From assembly GCF_026340305.1 (NCBI RefSeq), contig NZ_JAPEPI010000001.1, forward strand, positions 2,542,001 to 2,606,000: a stretch of 64,000 bases of DNA. The letters are read 5' to 3'. Below are positions 41,670-50,178 of the stretch, one piece after another. How positions within the stretch are numbered: position 1 is the first letter of the stretch; each line of letters opens with the position of its first letter. The translations under genes were made by a program, and so were the position numbers. The notes beneath the pieces were generated by a model. The model saw only the letters and a program-made list of their open reading frames with translations. It was not told the DNA's origin and did not search any database. The stretch is from Streptomyces sp. NBC_01381. Lineage in GTDB: Bacteria > Actinomycetota > Actinomycetes > Streptomycetales > Streptomycetaceae.

Positions 41670-41802
41670 CGTGCCCGGTGGAACCATGTGGGCAGCACTG
41701 CGGTCCTCATGGTCGAGTGATGCCGACCATCCGAAGCAGGAGATCGTATGAGCGGCTATGCTGCGGCAGACGGCGCGCACAAATGTGCGCGACGCGCCGT
41801 TA

Positions 41803-41879
41803 GGGGCGGTAGCTCAGCCGGTTAGAGCAGCGGACTCATAATCCGTCGGCCGTGGGTTCGAGTCCCACCCGCCCCACCA
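41803..41879 (+). tRNA. tRNA with CAT anticodon (elongator Met, or Ile2 with lysidine)
   Basis: A 77-base cloverleaf including an encoded CCA (41877-41879). The acceptor is GGGGCGG/CCGCCCC with discriminator A. The anticodon arm GCGGA-CTCATAA-TCCGT has CAT at 41837-41839, and the T-arm is GTGGG/CCCAC. The acceptor begins with a normal G-C pair, so it is not the initiator tRNA. Met and Ile2 cannot be told apart with confidence by eye. A 7-base hairpin (CGCGCAC/GTGCGCG, 41774-41791) lies just upstream. Confidence 0.9.
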
Positions 41880-41965
41880 TCTGTTGCCCATGCAGGAACG
41901 TTTTAAGCAGCGGTGACATGCGGCCCCCACCATCGGCGGGGGCCCTCTCGGCGCCTTGGGCCGGG

Positions 41966-42214
41966 CTAGACCGAGAGCGGTACGGAGTGGATCTCCGTTG
42001 GCGGGTGTCCTGTGCGCTCGTGAATGCGCTTCACGGCGTCCGCGGAGGGTGCCTCGGAGAGGCAGTACACGACTCCGGCGTCGGGGTCGGCCCACGCACG
42101 CTCGAAGTGCACCCCTTCCTCGCCCTCGATCGCCAGATCCGCCTTGTGTGCTGCCGAGAGCTGCTCGGCAGTGATGCCCTTCATGTCGTGGTGGACATCC
42201 ATGAACATGGTCAT
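41966..42214 (-). CDS. DUF4242 (SCO4226-like) nickel-binding family protein
   Basis: This encodes 82 residues from the ATG at 42214 with GGAGG upstream. A small ferredoxin-like alpha/beta fold is suggested by MDVHHDMKGITAEQLSAAHK, EGVHFERAWADPDAGVVYCL and EAPSADAVKRIHERTGHPP. It closely follows the pattern of S. coelicolor SCO4226, described as a nickel-binding protein. The His pair in DVHHDM and Cys in VYCLSE are candidate metal ligands. Its biological role is unclear. Confidence 0.8.
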   Translation of the reverse strand: MTMFMDVHHDMKGITAEQLSAAHKADLAIEGEEGVHFERAWADPDAGVVYCLSEAPSADAVKRIHERTGHPPTEIHSVPLSV

Positions 42215-42384
42215 CGCCCGCCACCTCCGGTCGTTCTCATCGGACTCATGGGTGGTGCGGAGCTGTGGGACGGCCCCTCGTCCTGGCGGCCACAGACCTA
42301 CTCCCTCAATCGTCCGCCCGGCACTTTCCCGGTGCAACCAGGGGTCGAGGTCCCCACGGTCAGAGGGGCGCCTGCCACGAGGAA

Positions 42385-42413
42385 GCCCCGTCGCATCGAG
42401 CACGCGACGGGGC
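42385..42413 (-). terminator. Terminator downstream of the chaplin gene
   Basis: GCCCCGTCGC and GCGACGGGGC are perfect 10-base arms around a 9-base loop, about 70 bases past the chaplin stop. The rest of the 269-base gap 42215-42483 shows no gene. Confidence 0.65.
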
Positions 42414-42483
42414 GGGGAGCCGTTCAGCGGTGAGGCGGAACGGTCTGGTTACGAGGATGAAGCGAGTGCCCTCACGGGTCGGT

Positions 42484-42732
42484 TCACCTGTTGAAGCAGG
42501 CGTTGCCGAATGCAGGGTTGAGAGCTCCGATGACGCTCACTGTGTTCCCACACGCGTTGACGGGCAAATGAACGGGCACCTGGACGACGTTGCCGCTGAC
42601 GAGGCCGGGTGAGTACTGCGTGGCACCAACGGCATGGGCGCTGGGGAAGGGATCGGCGGTGGCCGCGCCGGCTCCGCCGATGACGGTGGCCGTGGCGAGG
42701 GCGGCTGTGGCGAAGAGCGTGCGCATGCGCAT
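42484..42732 (-). CDS. Short chaplin (hydrophobic surface amyloid protein)
   Basis: This encodes 82 residues from the ATG at 42732, with AGGAGG six bases upstream. The signal peptide is 1-26 (cleavage after ATA). The mature protein of about 56 residues ends in a single chaplin domain: SPGLVSGNVVQVPVHLPVNA, C61, GNTVSVIGALNPAFGNA, C79, FNR. The two cysteines form the usual disulfide. Short chaplins assemble into amyloid fibrils on the cell surface and lower water surface tension so that aerial hyphae can emerge. It is divergent from ramC, whose product has the same purpose. A 287-base shared region separates the starts. Confidence 0.92.
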   Translation of the reverse strand: MRMRTLFATAALATATVIGGAGAATADPFPSAHAVGATQYSPGLVSGNVVQVPVHLPVNACGNTVSVIGALNPAFGNACFNR

Positions 42733-42886
42733 GGGGTACCTCCTGGTGAGGGGACGGACCTTTCGAGTGCCAGGTCTCACCGCCCCCGCCCGCAGATAAA
42801 ACGATCATGGTCCGTCTGCGGTAACCGAGCCGTCCGTTCGCGGGACCCCGGCTGCGTCCAGGAGGTGGCATTCCGACCGGCTTCTC

Positions 42887-42923
42887 CATGAGATGCGCAC
42901 GGGCGGGCCATGCGCATCTCATG
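42887..42923. promoter_or_regulatory. 13-base inverted repeat in the chaplin/ramC intergenic region
   Basis: CATGAGATGCGCA (42887-42899) and TGCGCATCTCATG (42911-42923) are perfect inverted copies around 11 bases, about 97 bases before ramC. A second pair, CCGCAGA and TCTGCGG, lies at about 42791-42822. They are candidates for RamR or another developmental regulator, or for RNA structure in the ramC leader. Confidence 0.5.
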
Positions 42924-43019
42924 CACGTCCGGTGACAGACGAGCGATGTTCGTGCCCACGGACACTGCCATCGTGGAAGGGCAGAGGCACCGAGAAGGTG
43001 GCCGACCGGGAGGCTTTTC

Positions 43020-45632
43020 GTGGACAAGCGCTACGAGGTGTACTGCCTCACTCACCCGCATTTCTACGATGCGCCGCACCACGGCCGGACGCGTGGCCGC
43101 TTCCCGCAGGCCGGGCGTCCGCTTTCCGCATCGTGGGTGCGCGAGGAACTCGACGAGTGGCTGGTCTGCCGTCCCACCGACGTGGTGCTCCCGCCGCAGG
43201 GCTGGAAGATCCACGTCTCGGCGTGTCCGGACAACGCGGAGTCGATCCTGGAAGCGGTGTGGGACTACTGCGTCCCGCGCCGCATCGCCTTCAAGTTCCT
43301 TCCCGGCATGGATGCCCTGTTCCTCGCCAACACGAAGTACGCGCATCGCGGGTCGAGCGGGAAGTTCGTGACGGTCTACCCCGTCGACGAGGCCCAGTGC
43401 GAGTGTGTGCTCACCGAGCTGGGAGCCGTCCTCGACGGCAGGCCGGGACCGTACATTCTCAGCGATCTGCGCTGGGGGGACGGTCCCCTCCATGTCAGGT
43501 ACGGGGCCTTCGCCGACCGGTACTGCGTGTCGGCCGACGGCGTACTGGAGCAGGCGGTGGAGGATCCCTCCGGGCGTCTGGTGCCCGATGTGCGCGGCCC
43601 CACCTTCCAGCCGCCCCAGTGGGTGAAGCTTCCCGGGTTTCTCGAGCCCCACCTCGCCGAGAGCCGCCGGACCACGGTCGCCGACCTGCCCTACCGGATC
43701 GAGAAGGCGCTGCACTTCTCCAACGCGGGCGGACTGTACGCCGCGGTGGACACCCGCACGCAGGAGCGCGTCGTCCTCAAGGAGGCCCGGCCCCACGCGG
43801 GGCTCACGCCGGACGGCGCGGACGCCGTCGTCCGCCTCGAGCGCGAGCGGGACGCCCTGGAACGGCTGAGCGGCCTGCCCTGCGTCCCCGCGCTCCGCGA
43901 TCAGTTCGAACTGGGCGGTCACCGCTTCCTCGTAGAAGAGTTCATCGAGGGGACGGCCCTGCACACGCAGTTCGTCAAGCGCTATCCGCTCACCCAACTG
44001 GACCCGGACACCGGTGCCTTCGCCGACTACACCTCCTGGGCCCTCGACATCGCCCGGCAGGTGGAGGACGCGGTCGCCGCCGTCCACGAGCGGGGCATCG
44101 TGATCGGCGACGTCCACAGCGACAACGTCCTGGTCCGCCCCGACGGCAGGGTGGTGCTGATCGACTTCGAGGGCGCGTCGGACGTCGCGCACGCGCGCCA
44201 GCAGGTCCTCGCGGCTCCTGGCTTCCTCGCCCCGCGCGGGACCAAAGGCTTCGACATCGACCGGTACGCGCTGGCCTGCCTGAGGCTCTTCCTCTTCATG
44301 CCGCTGACAGGCCTGATCGACCTGGACGGAGGCAAGGCGGGGCAGCTCGCCAGGGAGGCCGCCCGACTGTTCCCGGTACCCCGCCGGTTCCTCGACGAGG
44401 CCGTAAGCACCATCACCGGCGACGGCGGGATGAGCGCCCGGGCGGATGACGGGCCCCGCCTCGAACCCGACCACTCCGGCTGGCTGCGCGCGCGGGAGTC
44501 GATCTCCGACGCCATCCTGGCCGCCGCCACACCAGGGCGCGACGACCGGCTCTTCCCCGGCGACATCGAGCAGTTCGCCCTTCCGGGCGGCGGCCTCGAC
44601 CTGGCGCACGGCGCCGCGGGCGTGCTGTACGCGCTGGACGTGACGGGCGCAGGACGCCACCCCGACCACGAGGACTGGCTGATCCGGCGCGCACTGAACC
44701 CGGAACCTGGCACCCGCCTCGGCTTCTACAACGGCATGCACGGCATCGCGTACGTCCTCGAACACCTCGGACGCCACGAGGAGGCCGCCAAGGCCCTCGA
44801 CATGTGCCTGGGCGAGCGCTCGGAGGCCCTGGCCCTCGACCTCAAGGGCGGGCTTTCCGGCATCGGGCTCAACCTGCTGCACTTCGCGGCCACCACCGGC
44901 GACGCCGCCTGCAGTGACGCCGCGGACCGCGTCGCGGAAGCCGTCGCCGACCGCCTGGGCCCGGCCGACGCGGTGCCGACGACCAGCGGCGGCGCCCATC
45001 CGAGAGCGGGCCTGATGTACGGGGCGTCCGGGCCCGCACTGATGTTCCTGCGCCTGTATGAACACGGCGGCGACCCGGCCCACCTCGACCTGGCCGCCAC
45101 CGCGCTCCGCCAGGACCTGCGCCGCTGCCTCGTGCGCGAGGACGGGTCGATGGAGGTGAACGAGGGCTTCCGCACCATGCCCTATCTCGCCGACGGCAGC
45201 GTGGGCATCGGCATGGTCCTCGACGCGTACCTGGCGCACCGCGCGGACGAGGAGTTCTCGGCCGCCGCCGACGCGATCCGCAAGGCGGCCAGGGCGTCCT
45301 TCTACATCGAACCCGGGCTCTTCGACGGCCTCGCCGGGATGATCCTCCACCTCAGCCACCCGCACCCGTCCGGCACGGCGGCCGCGCGGGACCCGCTGAT
45401 CGCGGACCACGTACGCCGTCTGGCCCGCCACGCCTGCCTGCTCGACGGCCGGCTCGCCTTCCCCGGCGAGCAGTTGATGCGGCTGTCCATGGACCTGGCC
45501 ACCGGCGGTGCGGGCGTCCTGCTCGCCCTGGGCGCCGCCTTCCACTCCCGCCCCACCGGACTCCCGTTCCTGACACCGGAACCGGCCGCACCCGACGTTC
45601 CCGTCCCCATCCGAGTACGAGAGAGGAGGTGA
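43020..45632 (+). CDS. ramC: Class III lanthipeptide synthetase (RamC/AmfT-like LanKC)
   Basis: This 870-residue trifunctional enzyme should phosphorylate Ser, eliminate, and cyclise the RamS precursor. It starts at a GTG with GGGAGG seven bases upstream. The N-terminal lyase-type region covers about 1-215. The Ser/Thr kinase-like domain is about 220-500: Lys in VVLKEARP (K254), IGDVHSDNV (D364, N369) and LIDFEGA (D382). A LanC-like cyclase domain (about 520-860) has HGAAGVLYAL, FYNGMHGIAYVLEHLGR and SGIGLNLLHF, and lacks the zinc-binding Cys-Cys-His set, as in RamC and other class III enzymes. The stop lies within the ribosome binding site of ramS, so the two are coupled. Confidence 0.93.
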   Translation: MDKRYEVYCLTHPHFYDAPHHGRTRGRFPQAGRPLSASWVREELDEWLVCRPTDVVLPPQGWKIHVSACPDNAESILEAVWDYCVPRRIAFKFLPGMDALFLANTKYAHRGSSGKFVTVYPVDEAQCECVLTELGAVLDGRPGPYILSDLRWGDGPLHVRYGAFADRYCVSADGVLEQAVEDPSGRLVPDVRGPTFQPPQWVKLPGFLEPHLAESRRTTVADLPYRIEKALHFSNAGGLYAAVDTRTQERVVLKEARPHAGLTPDGADAVVRLERERDALERLSGLPCVPALRDQFELGGHRFLVEEFIEGTALHTQFVKRYPLTQLDPDTGAFADYTSWALDIARQVEDAVAAVHERGIVIGDVHSDNVLVRPDGRVVLIDFEGASDVAHARQQVLAAPGFLAPRGTKGFDIDRYALACLRLFLFMPLTGLIDLDGGKAGQLAREAARLFPVPRRFLDEAVSTITGDGGMSARADDGPRLEPDHSGWLRARESISDAILAAATPGRDDRLFPGDIEQFALPGGGLDLAHGAAGVLYALDVTGAGRHPDHEDWLIRRALNPEPGTRLGFYNGMHGIAYVLEHLGRHEEAAKALDMCLGERSEALALDLKGGLSGIGLNLLHFAATTGDAACSDAADRVAEAVADRLGPADAVPTTSGGAHPRAGLMYGASGPALMFLRLYEHGGDPAHLDLAATALRQDLRRCLVREDGSMEVNEGFRTMPYLADGSVGIGMVLDAYLAHRADEEFSAAADAIRKAARASFYIEPGLFDGLAGMILHLSHPHPSGTAAARDPLIADHVRRLARHACLLDGRLAFPGEQLMRLSMDLATGGAGVLLALGAAFHSRPTGLPFLTPEPAAPDVPVPIRVRERR

Positions 45633-45638
45633 GGATCC

Positions 45639-45773
45639 ATGTCAATCCTCGAACTCCAAGGTCTGACCATCGAACCGGAGAACGGCCACGGACCGCCGCC
45701 AGGCAGCCGGGCCAGCAAGGCCTGCACCGGAGGCGGAGACGCAGGCAGCCGTCTCAGCCTGCTGCTCTGCTAG
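45639..45773 (+). CDS. ramS: SapB-like lanthipeptide precursor (RamS/AmfS family)
   Basis: This encodes 44 residues from the ATG at 45639, with AGGAGGTGA just upstream overlapping the ramC stop. The leader begins MSILELQGLTIE and contains the LELQ box recognised by class III synthetases. The core, from about G22, has two ring motifs: S23-x2-S26-x2-C29 (GSRASKAC) and S37-x2-S40-x3-C44 (GSRLSLLLC), joined by TGGGDA. The second motif is the canonical labionin pattern of SapB. The first has only two residues before Cys, where SapB has three, and ends in polar residues. The peptide ends on the ring Cys. The product should be an extracellular surfactant peptide aiding aerial growth. Confidence 0.9.
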   Translation: MSILELQGLTIEPENGHGPPPGSRASKACTGGGDAGSRLSLLLC

Positions 45774-45786
45774 TTCGCACCACTAC

Positions 45787-45822
45787 GGCGGGGACGCTTC
45801 CGGTGTCCCCGCCCCTTTCCTT
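45787..45822 (+). terminator. Intra-operon hairpin after ramS
   Basis: GGCGGGGAC and GTCCCCGCC are perfect 9-base arms around a 9-base loop, followed by the T-rich CCTTTCCTT. It lies between ramS and ramA and probably terminates part of the transcripts, giving more precursor than exporter. Confidence 0.7.
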
Positions 45823-45849
45823 GGAACCGTACGACGACGGGAGCGGCCC

Positions 45850-47577
45850 GTGGACCGACGTGCGGCGGACCGTCTGCTCCTTGCGACGGTCCGGCGAGGC
45901 GGTGCCTGGGGTGGCGTCCTGGCCGCCACGTCCCTTCTGCTCGCCGCGATCTATGTCGTCCTGCCCGCCCTCATGGGCCGCACGGTCGACGCCGTCCTTG
46001 GACACGGTGACTCGTCACTCTGGCTGACCCTGACCGCCGTCGCCGTCGTGCTCCTCGTGGTGTGCGACGCCGTGGACGACTACGCGGGTGCCGTCGCCAA
46101 CTCCCGCTCCACGGCCTGGCTCCGGCACACCCTGCTCGGGCACATCCTCGACCTGGGCGCCCGCGCCACCCGCCGCTACACCCCCGGCGACCTGGTGGCG
46201 CGCCTGGTGGGCAACACCGCCCGGGCCGGCAGCGCCCCGGCGGGCCTGGTGTGGGCGGTGACCGACCTGATCCCCCCGGTCGGAGCCGTGGTGGCCCTGG
46301 CCCTGATCGACCCTTGGCTGTGCCTCACCTTCTGCGCCGGACTGCCGCTGATCGTCCTGGTGGTCCGCTCCTTCGTCCGCGACGTCTCCGACCTCAACGA
46401 CCGCTACTTCGCCACGCAGGGCCGGATCGCCGCCCGGCTCACCGACGCGCTCACGGGAATCCGCACCATCACCGCGGCGGGGACCACGACACGCGAGGCG
46501 GACCGGGTCCTTGAACCGCTGCCCGAACTGCACCGCCACGGCATGGGGTTGTGGCGTGCGTACGCCCGGGTCTCCGCACGGGACGCGGCGATCGTCCCCC
46601 TCCTTGAGATCGCCGTGCTGGCCGTGGCCGGCCTTGAGCTCTCGCGGGGCCGCATCACACCGGGTCAGATGCTGGCCGCCGGCGAGTACGTCCTGCTGGC
46701 CACCGGCGTGAGCTCACTGGTGGCCGCGGCGAGGCGGCTCGCCTTCGCACGCGCCACCGCCGGGCGGGTCGCCGAGGTACTGGACGAACCCGTGCCGGCG
46801 TACGGCGGCGCTCGCCTGCCCGACGGAGGCGGCGGCCGCCTGGAGTTCCACCGGGTGACCGTACGCACCCCCGAGGGCGACACCGTCCTTGGCGGAGTCG
46901 ACCTGGACCTGCCGGCGGGCGCCCTGACCGCCGTCGTGGGGCGCTCGGGATCCGGCAAGTCCCTGCTGGCCGCGCTGGCCGGGCGCCTCACCGACCCGGA
47001 CGGCGGCGAGGTGCGGCTCGACGGGGTGCCGCTGCGCGACGTGGACCGCGCGGAGCTGCGAGGGGCCGTCGCGTACGGCTTCGAACGCCCGGTGCTGCTC
47101 GGCGAGACCTTCGCCGACGCGATCGGGTTCGGGCCGCGGACGCCCTCCGACACGGAGGTGCATGCGGGGGCCGCCGCCGCACGCGCCGACGCCTTCATAC
47201 GGACCATGCCCCAGGGGTACCGGACCCCGCTCGCCGAAGCCCCGCTGTCCGGCGGGGAGACCCAACGGGTCGGCCTCGCGCGCGCGTTCGTACAGGCCGG
47301 CCGGATCCTCGTCCTCGACGACGTGTCGGCCAGCCTCGACACCGTCACCGAACACCACATCGAACAGGTGCTCACCGGGGACGGGGCGCTGGCGGGCCGT
47401 ACGCGGCTCGTCGTGACCCACCGGGCCGCCACCGCCGCGCGCGCGGACCTCGTCGTGTGGCTCGGCGCGGGCCGTGTCCAGGGGCAGGGCACGCACAGTG
47501 AGCTGTGGGCGGAGCCGGCGTACCGGGCCGTCTTCTCACCGGAACCGGAACCGGAACTCCACGGGGGCATGCGGTGA
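45850..47577 (+). CDS. ramA: ABC exporter half-transporter RamA-like
   Basis: This encodes 575 residues from a GTG with GGGAG upstream. Six membrane segments lie within about 15-300. The NBD has Walker A VGRSGSGKSLLAAL, signature LSGGETQRVGLARA and Walker B RILVLDDVSASLD, with Asp in place of the catalytic Glu. No peptidase domain is present, so the leader is removed elsewhere, as for SapB. It is encoded after ramS and overlaps the second exporter gene by four bases. Together they should export the modified peptide. Confidence 0.9.
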   Translation: MDRRAADRLLLATVRRGGAWGGVLAATSLLLAAIYVVLPALMGRTVDAVLGHGDSSLWLTLTAVAVVLLVVCDAVDDYAGAVANSRSTAWLRHTLLGHILDLGARATRRYTPGDLVARLVGNTARAGSAPAGLVWAVTDLIPPVGAVVALALIDPWLCLTFCAGLPLIVLVVRSFVRDVSDLNDRYFATQGRIAARLTDALTGIRTITAAGTTTREADRVLEPLPELHRHGMGLWRAYARVSARDAAIVPLLEIAVLAVAGLELSRGRITPGQMLAAGEYVLLATGVSSLVAAARRLAFARATAGRVAEVLDEPVPAYGGARLPDGGGGRLEFHRVTVRTPEGDTVLGGVDLDLPAGALTAVVGRSGSGKSLLAALAGRLTDPDGGEVRLDGVPLRDVDRAELRGAVAYGFERPVLLGETFADAIGFGPRTPSDTEVHAGAAAARADAFIRTMPQGYRTPLAEAPLSGGETQRVGLARAFVQAGRILVLDDVSASLDTVTEHHIEQVLTGDGALAGRTRLVVTHRAATAARADLVVWLGAGRVQGQGTHSELWAEPAYRAVFSPEPEPELHGGMR

Positions 47578-49376
47578 ACGGGGGCCCGCGCGGTCTGCTG
47601 CGCTCCGCACTGCACACACGGCGCCGGGAGCTCATCCGGCTCACCGGCTGGTCGCTGGTGCAGGCCTTGCCCGCGCTGCTGTCCGGCCGGCTCGTGGCCC
47701 AGGCCGTCGACGACGGCTTTCTCGCCGGGCGCGGCACGGCGGGCTTCGCCTGGCTCGGGCTGTTTGCCTGCGCCGTCCTGGTCGGCGCCTGGGGCACCCG
47801 GCGGGCCACGCTCGAACTGGCCGGGATCGTCGAGCCGTTCCGCGACGTTCTGGTCGATCTCGTGACCACCGGCACGCTGCGCCGCTCCGGCCGCCTCGGG
47901 CAGCCCGCGGACACGGCGGGCGTGGCCCGGCTGACCGAGCAGGTGGAGATAGCCCGGGAGGCGTACGGGGCGGTCGTGATGTTCGTGCAGACCTTCAGCG
48001 TCACCGCGGTGAGCGTGCTGATCGGCCTCGCCTCACTCGATCCTGTCCTGCTCCTCCTTGTGGCGCCGCCCCTCGCGGCCGGTCTTGGACTCTTCCTGTC
48101 GGCTCTGCGGGCCATGGCGGCCCGGCAGCGGGCGGTCGTCCTCGCCGACGAAGCCATCGCCGAGTACGGGGGCGCGGTGGCCGGCGGCCTGCGGGACGTG
48201 ACGGCCTGCGGCGCCGAGGAACGCGTACGCGGCCGGGCCGGTGTCCGTATCGACGACGCGGCGAGCGCGGCCCGCGCCCTGGCCCGGCTCACCGCCCTGC
48301 GCACCGCCGCTCTGGGCGTCGGCGGCTGGCTGCCCGTCGTGCTCATCCTGGTCGCGGCCCCGTGGCTGGTCCGCGGCGGGGCGACGGCCGGCGCGATCCT
48401 GGGCGCCCTGACGTATGTGTCGCAGAGCCTGCAACCGGCCCTGCGGGGCTTCGTCCAGGGGCTCGGCGGCAGCGGCCTGTGGCTCCTTGTCACCATCGGC
48501 CGCATCCTGGAGGCGGCCGATGGCGACAAGGAGCCACAGGCGACGGCAAAGGAAACGGGGACAGCCCCGCCCCGGGCCGCCGGTTCAGTGAAACCGGGGG
48601 GCGTGGACGGCCGGGTCGAGCTGCGCGGCGTCACGTTCGGCTACGCCCGCTCCGCCGAACCGGTCGTCCAGGATCTCGACCTCGACCTGCCGACGGGCAC
48701 CCACCTCGCGGTCGTCGGCCCCAGCGGCACCGGCAAGTCCACCCTCGCCGCGCTCATCGCGGGGGTGCTCGAACCGCAGGCCGGCCGCATCCGCCTGGGC
48801 GGTGTCCCGGTCCGGCCGCCGGACAACGGCCGGCTGTCCCGGTCCCGCGTGCTGATCCCGCAGGAGGCGTACGTCTTCGCGGGCACCCTGCGCGAGAACC
48901 TCGCCTACCTCCACCCCGAGGCCACCAAGTGCGACCTCGACACGGCGGTCCACGCCATCGGCGCGGGACCGCTCACCGAACGCCTCGGCGGCTACGACGC
49001 CGCCGTGGACCCGGCCCGGCTCTCGGCCGGCGAGCGTCAGTTGATCGCCCTCGTCCGCGCCCTGCTGCCGCCCGCCCGCCTTGTCCTGCTCGACGAGGCC
49101 ACCTGCCACCTCGACCCCGCCGCCGAGGCGGTCGCCGAACGCGCCTTCGCCCGCCGCCCGGCCACCCTGATCGTCTGCGCCCACCGGATCAGCTCCGCGC
49201 TGCGCGCCGACCTCGTGCTCGTCATGGACGGCCCGCGCTGCCGCATCGGCACCCACGACCAGCTGACCGCCGACTGCGCCCTCTACCGTGAACTGGTCGG
49301 CCACTGGGGCGACTTGGAGCAACCGCGGGCTGCCGTCGGGAGCGGCGGAGCGAAGCGGTGGCGAAGCCGCCTTTGA
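47574..49376 (+). CDS. ramB: ABC exporter half-transporter RamB-like
   Basis: This encodes 600 residues from the GTG at 47574, overlapping the ramA stop (GTGA). The membrane domain spans about 15-310. The NBD has Walker A VGPSGTGKSTLAAL, Q-loop VLIPQEAYVFAG, signature LSAGERQLIALVRA and Walker B RLVLLDEATCHLD with the catalytic Glu. Paired with RamA this gives one active and one degenerate ATPase site. A charged linker (DGDKEPQATAKETGT) sits before the NBD. It is convergent with ramR; the 44-base gap contains two short direct repeats, GGGGCCTGCAA. Confidence 0.9.
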   Translation: MNGGPRGLLRSALHTRRRELIRLTGWSLVQALPALLSGRLVAQAVDDGFLAGRGTAGFAWLGLFACAVLVGAWGTRRATLELAGIVEPFRDVLVDLVTTGTLRRSGRLGQPADTAGVARLTEQVEIAREAYGAVVMFVQTFSVTAVSVLIGLASLDPVLLLLVAPPLAAGLGLFLSALRAMAARQRAVVLADEAIAEYGGAVAGGLRDVTACGAEERVRGRAGVRIDDAASAARALARLTALRTAALGVGGWLPVVLILVAAPWLVRGGATAGAILGALTYVSQSLQPALRGFVQGLGGSGLWLLVTIGRILEAADGDKEPQATAKETGTAPPRAAGSVKPGGVDGRVELRGVTFGYARSAEPVVQDLDLDLPTGTHLAVVGPSGTGKSTLAALIAGVLEPQAGRIRLGGVPVRPPDNGRLSRSRVLIPQEAYVFAGTLRENLAYLHPEATKCDLDTAVHAIGAGPLTERLGGYDAAVDPARLSAGERQLIALVRALLPPARLVLLDEATCHLDPAAEAVAERAFARRPATLIVCAHRISSALRADLVLVMDGPRCRIGTHDQLTADCALYRELVGHWGDLEQPRAAVGSGGAKRWRSRL

Positions 49377-49420
49377 AGGGGGCCTGCAACCGGGGCCCAC
49401 AGCCGGGGCCTGCAAAGGGC

Positions 49421-50026
49421 CTACAGCCACCCCGACTCCCGGGCGATCCGGATGGCGTCGATGCGGTTGCGTGCGCCGGTCTTCCTGGAGGCCGCGTTCA
49501 GGTGGTTGCGGACTGTTCCCACGGACAGCGAAAGCCGGTCGGCGATCTCACGCGTCGGCGTGCCGTCCCCCGCGAGGCGCAGAATCTCCAGCTCCCTCCG
49601 GGTCAACGGGCTCTCCGCCGAGCAAAGCGCAAGGACCGCCAGTTCGGGGTCGACGAACCGCTCGCCCGCCGCCACCTTGCGGATCCCCGCGGCGAGGGCG
49701 TCGCAGGGGGCGTTCTTGCCGATGATGCCCGCGACGCGCAGCGCCAGCGCCTGTCTGAGGTAATCGGGGGGCGTCGAGCCGGCCACCAGCAGGGTCCGGC
49801 ACTCCGGCAGCCGCACGGTCAGCTCCGTCGAGGCGCAGAGCGCCCTGTCCGCATTGCCGTCGATGTCGATGACGACCACATCGGGCCGGTACAGCAGAGC
49901 CCGGGGGACGGTGTGTTCGTTCCCCGGTGCCTCCCCGACCACCTCGATGTCCTCTTCGGATGTCAGCAGGGCCGCGAGTGCCCCGCGCACGAGATCTGTC
50001 TCCTCGACGAGAAGAACACGGATCAC
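49421..50026 (-). CDS. ramR: NarL/FixJ-type response regulator RamR/AmfR-like
   Basis: This encodes about 201 residues from the GTG at 50026, with GGGAG six bases upstream; upstream in-frame codons lack a binding site. The receiver domain covers 1-120 (VIRVLLVEETDLVRGALAAL; phospho-acceptor Asp in VVVIDIDGN). The acidic pair at the start is Glu-Glu, not Asp-Asp. The LuxR-type HTH lies at about 140-195 (LTRRELEILRLAGDGTPTRE, LSVGTVRNHLNAASRK). In S. coelicolor RamR activates the ramCSAB promoter and is an orphan with no known kinase. The gene converges on ramB, as in the known clusters. Confidence 0.9.
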   Translation of the reverse strand: MIRVLLVEETDLVRGALAALLTSEEDIEVVGEAPGNEHTVPRALLYRPDVVVIDIDGNADRALCASTELTVRLPECRTLLVAGSTPPDYLRQALALRVAGIIGKNAPCDALAAGIRKVAAGERFVDPELAVLALCSAESPLTRRELEILRLAGDGTPTREIADRLSLSVGTVRNHLNAASRKTGARNRIDAIRIARESGWL

Positions 50027-50178
50027 ATCGCTCCCGCCCGGCCGTACGCGGCCTCCGTCATGCCAAGCGCTCCCGGTCACTCCGACGGCGCCGTACGAAG
50101 TATGTCCAGTGGTCACCCTATTTGCCCGGAGCCGCCCCGCCTCTCCGGCGGCGCCCGTCAGCCCGGGCCGATCTCTGC

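Noticed and set aside
42777..45545. A 922-codon minus-strand open frame opposite ramC
   Set aside because: RamC on the plus strand has full kinase and cyclase motifs; the opposite frame has no recognisable feature.
41803..50026. The ram/chaplin block as a genomic island integrated at the CAT tRNA
   Set aside because: I saw no integrase, transposase or repeated tRNA 3-prime end to the right of the block, and GC and codon use match the neighbours.
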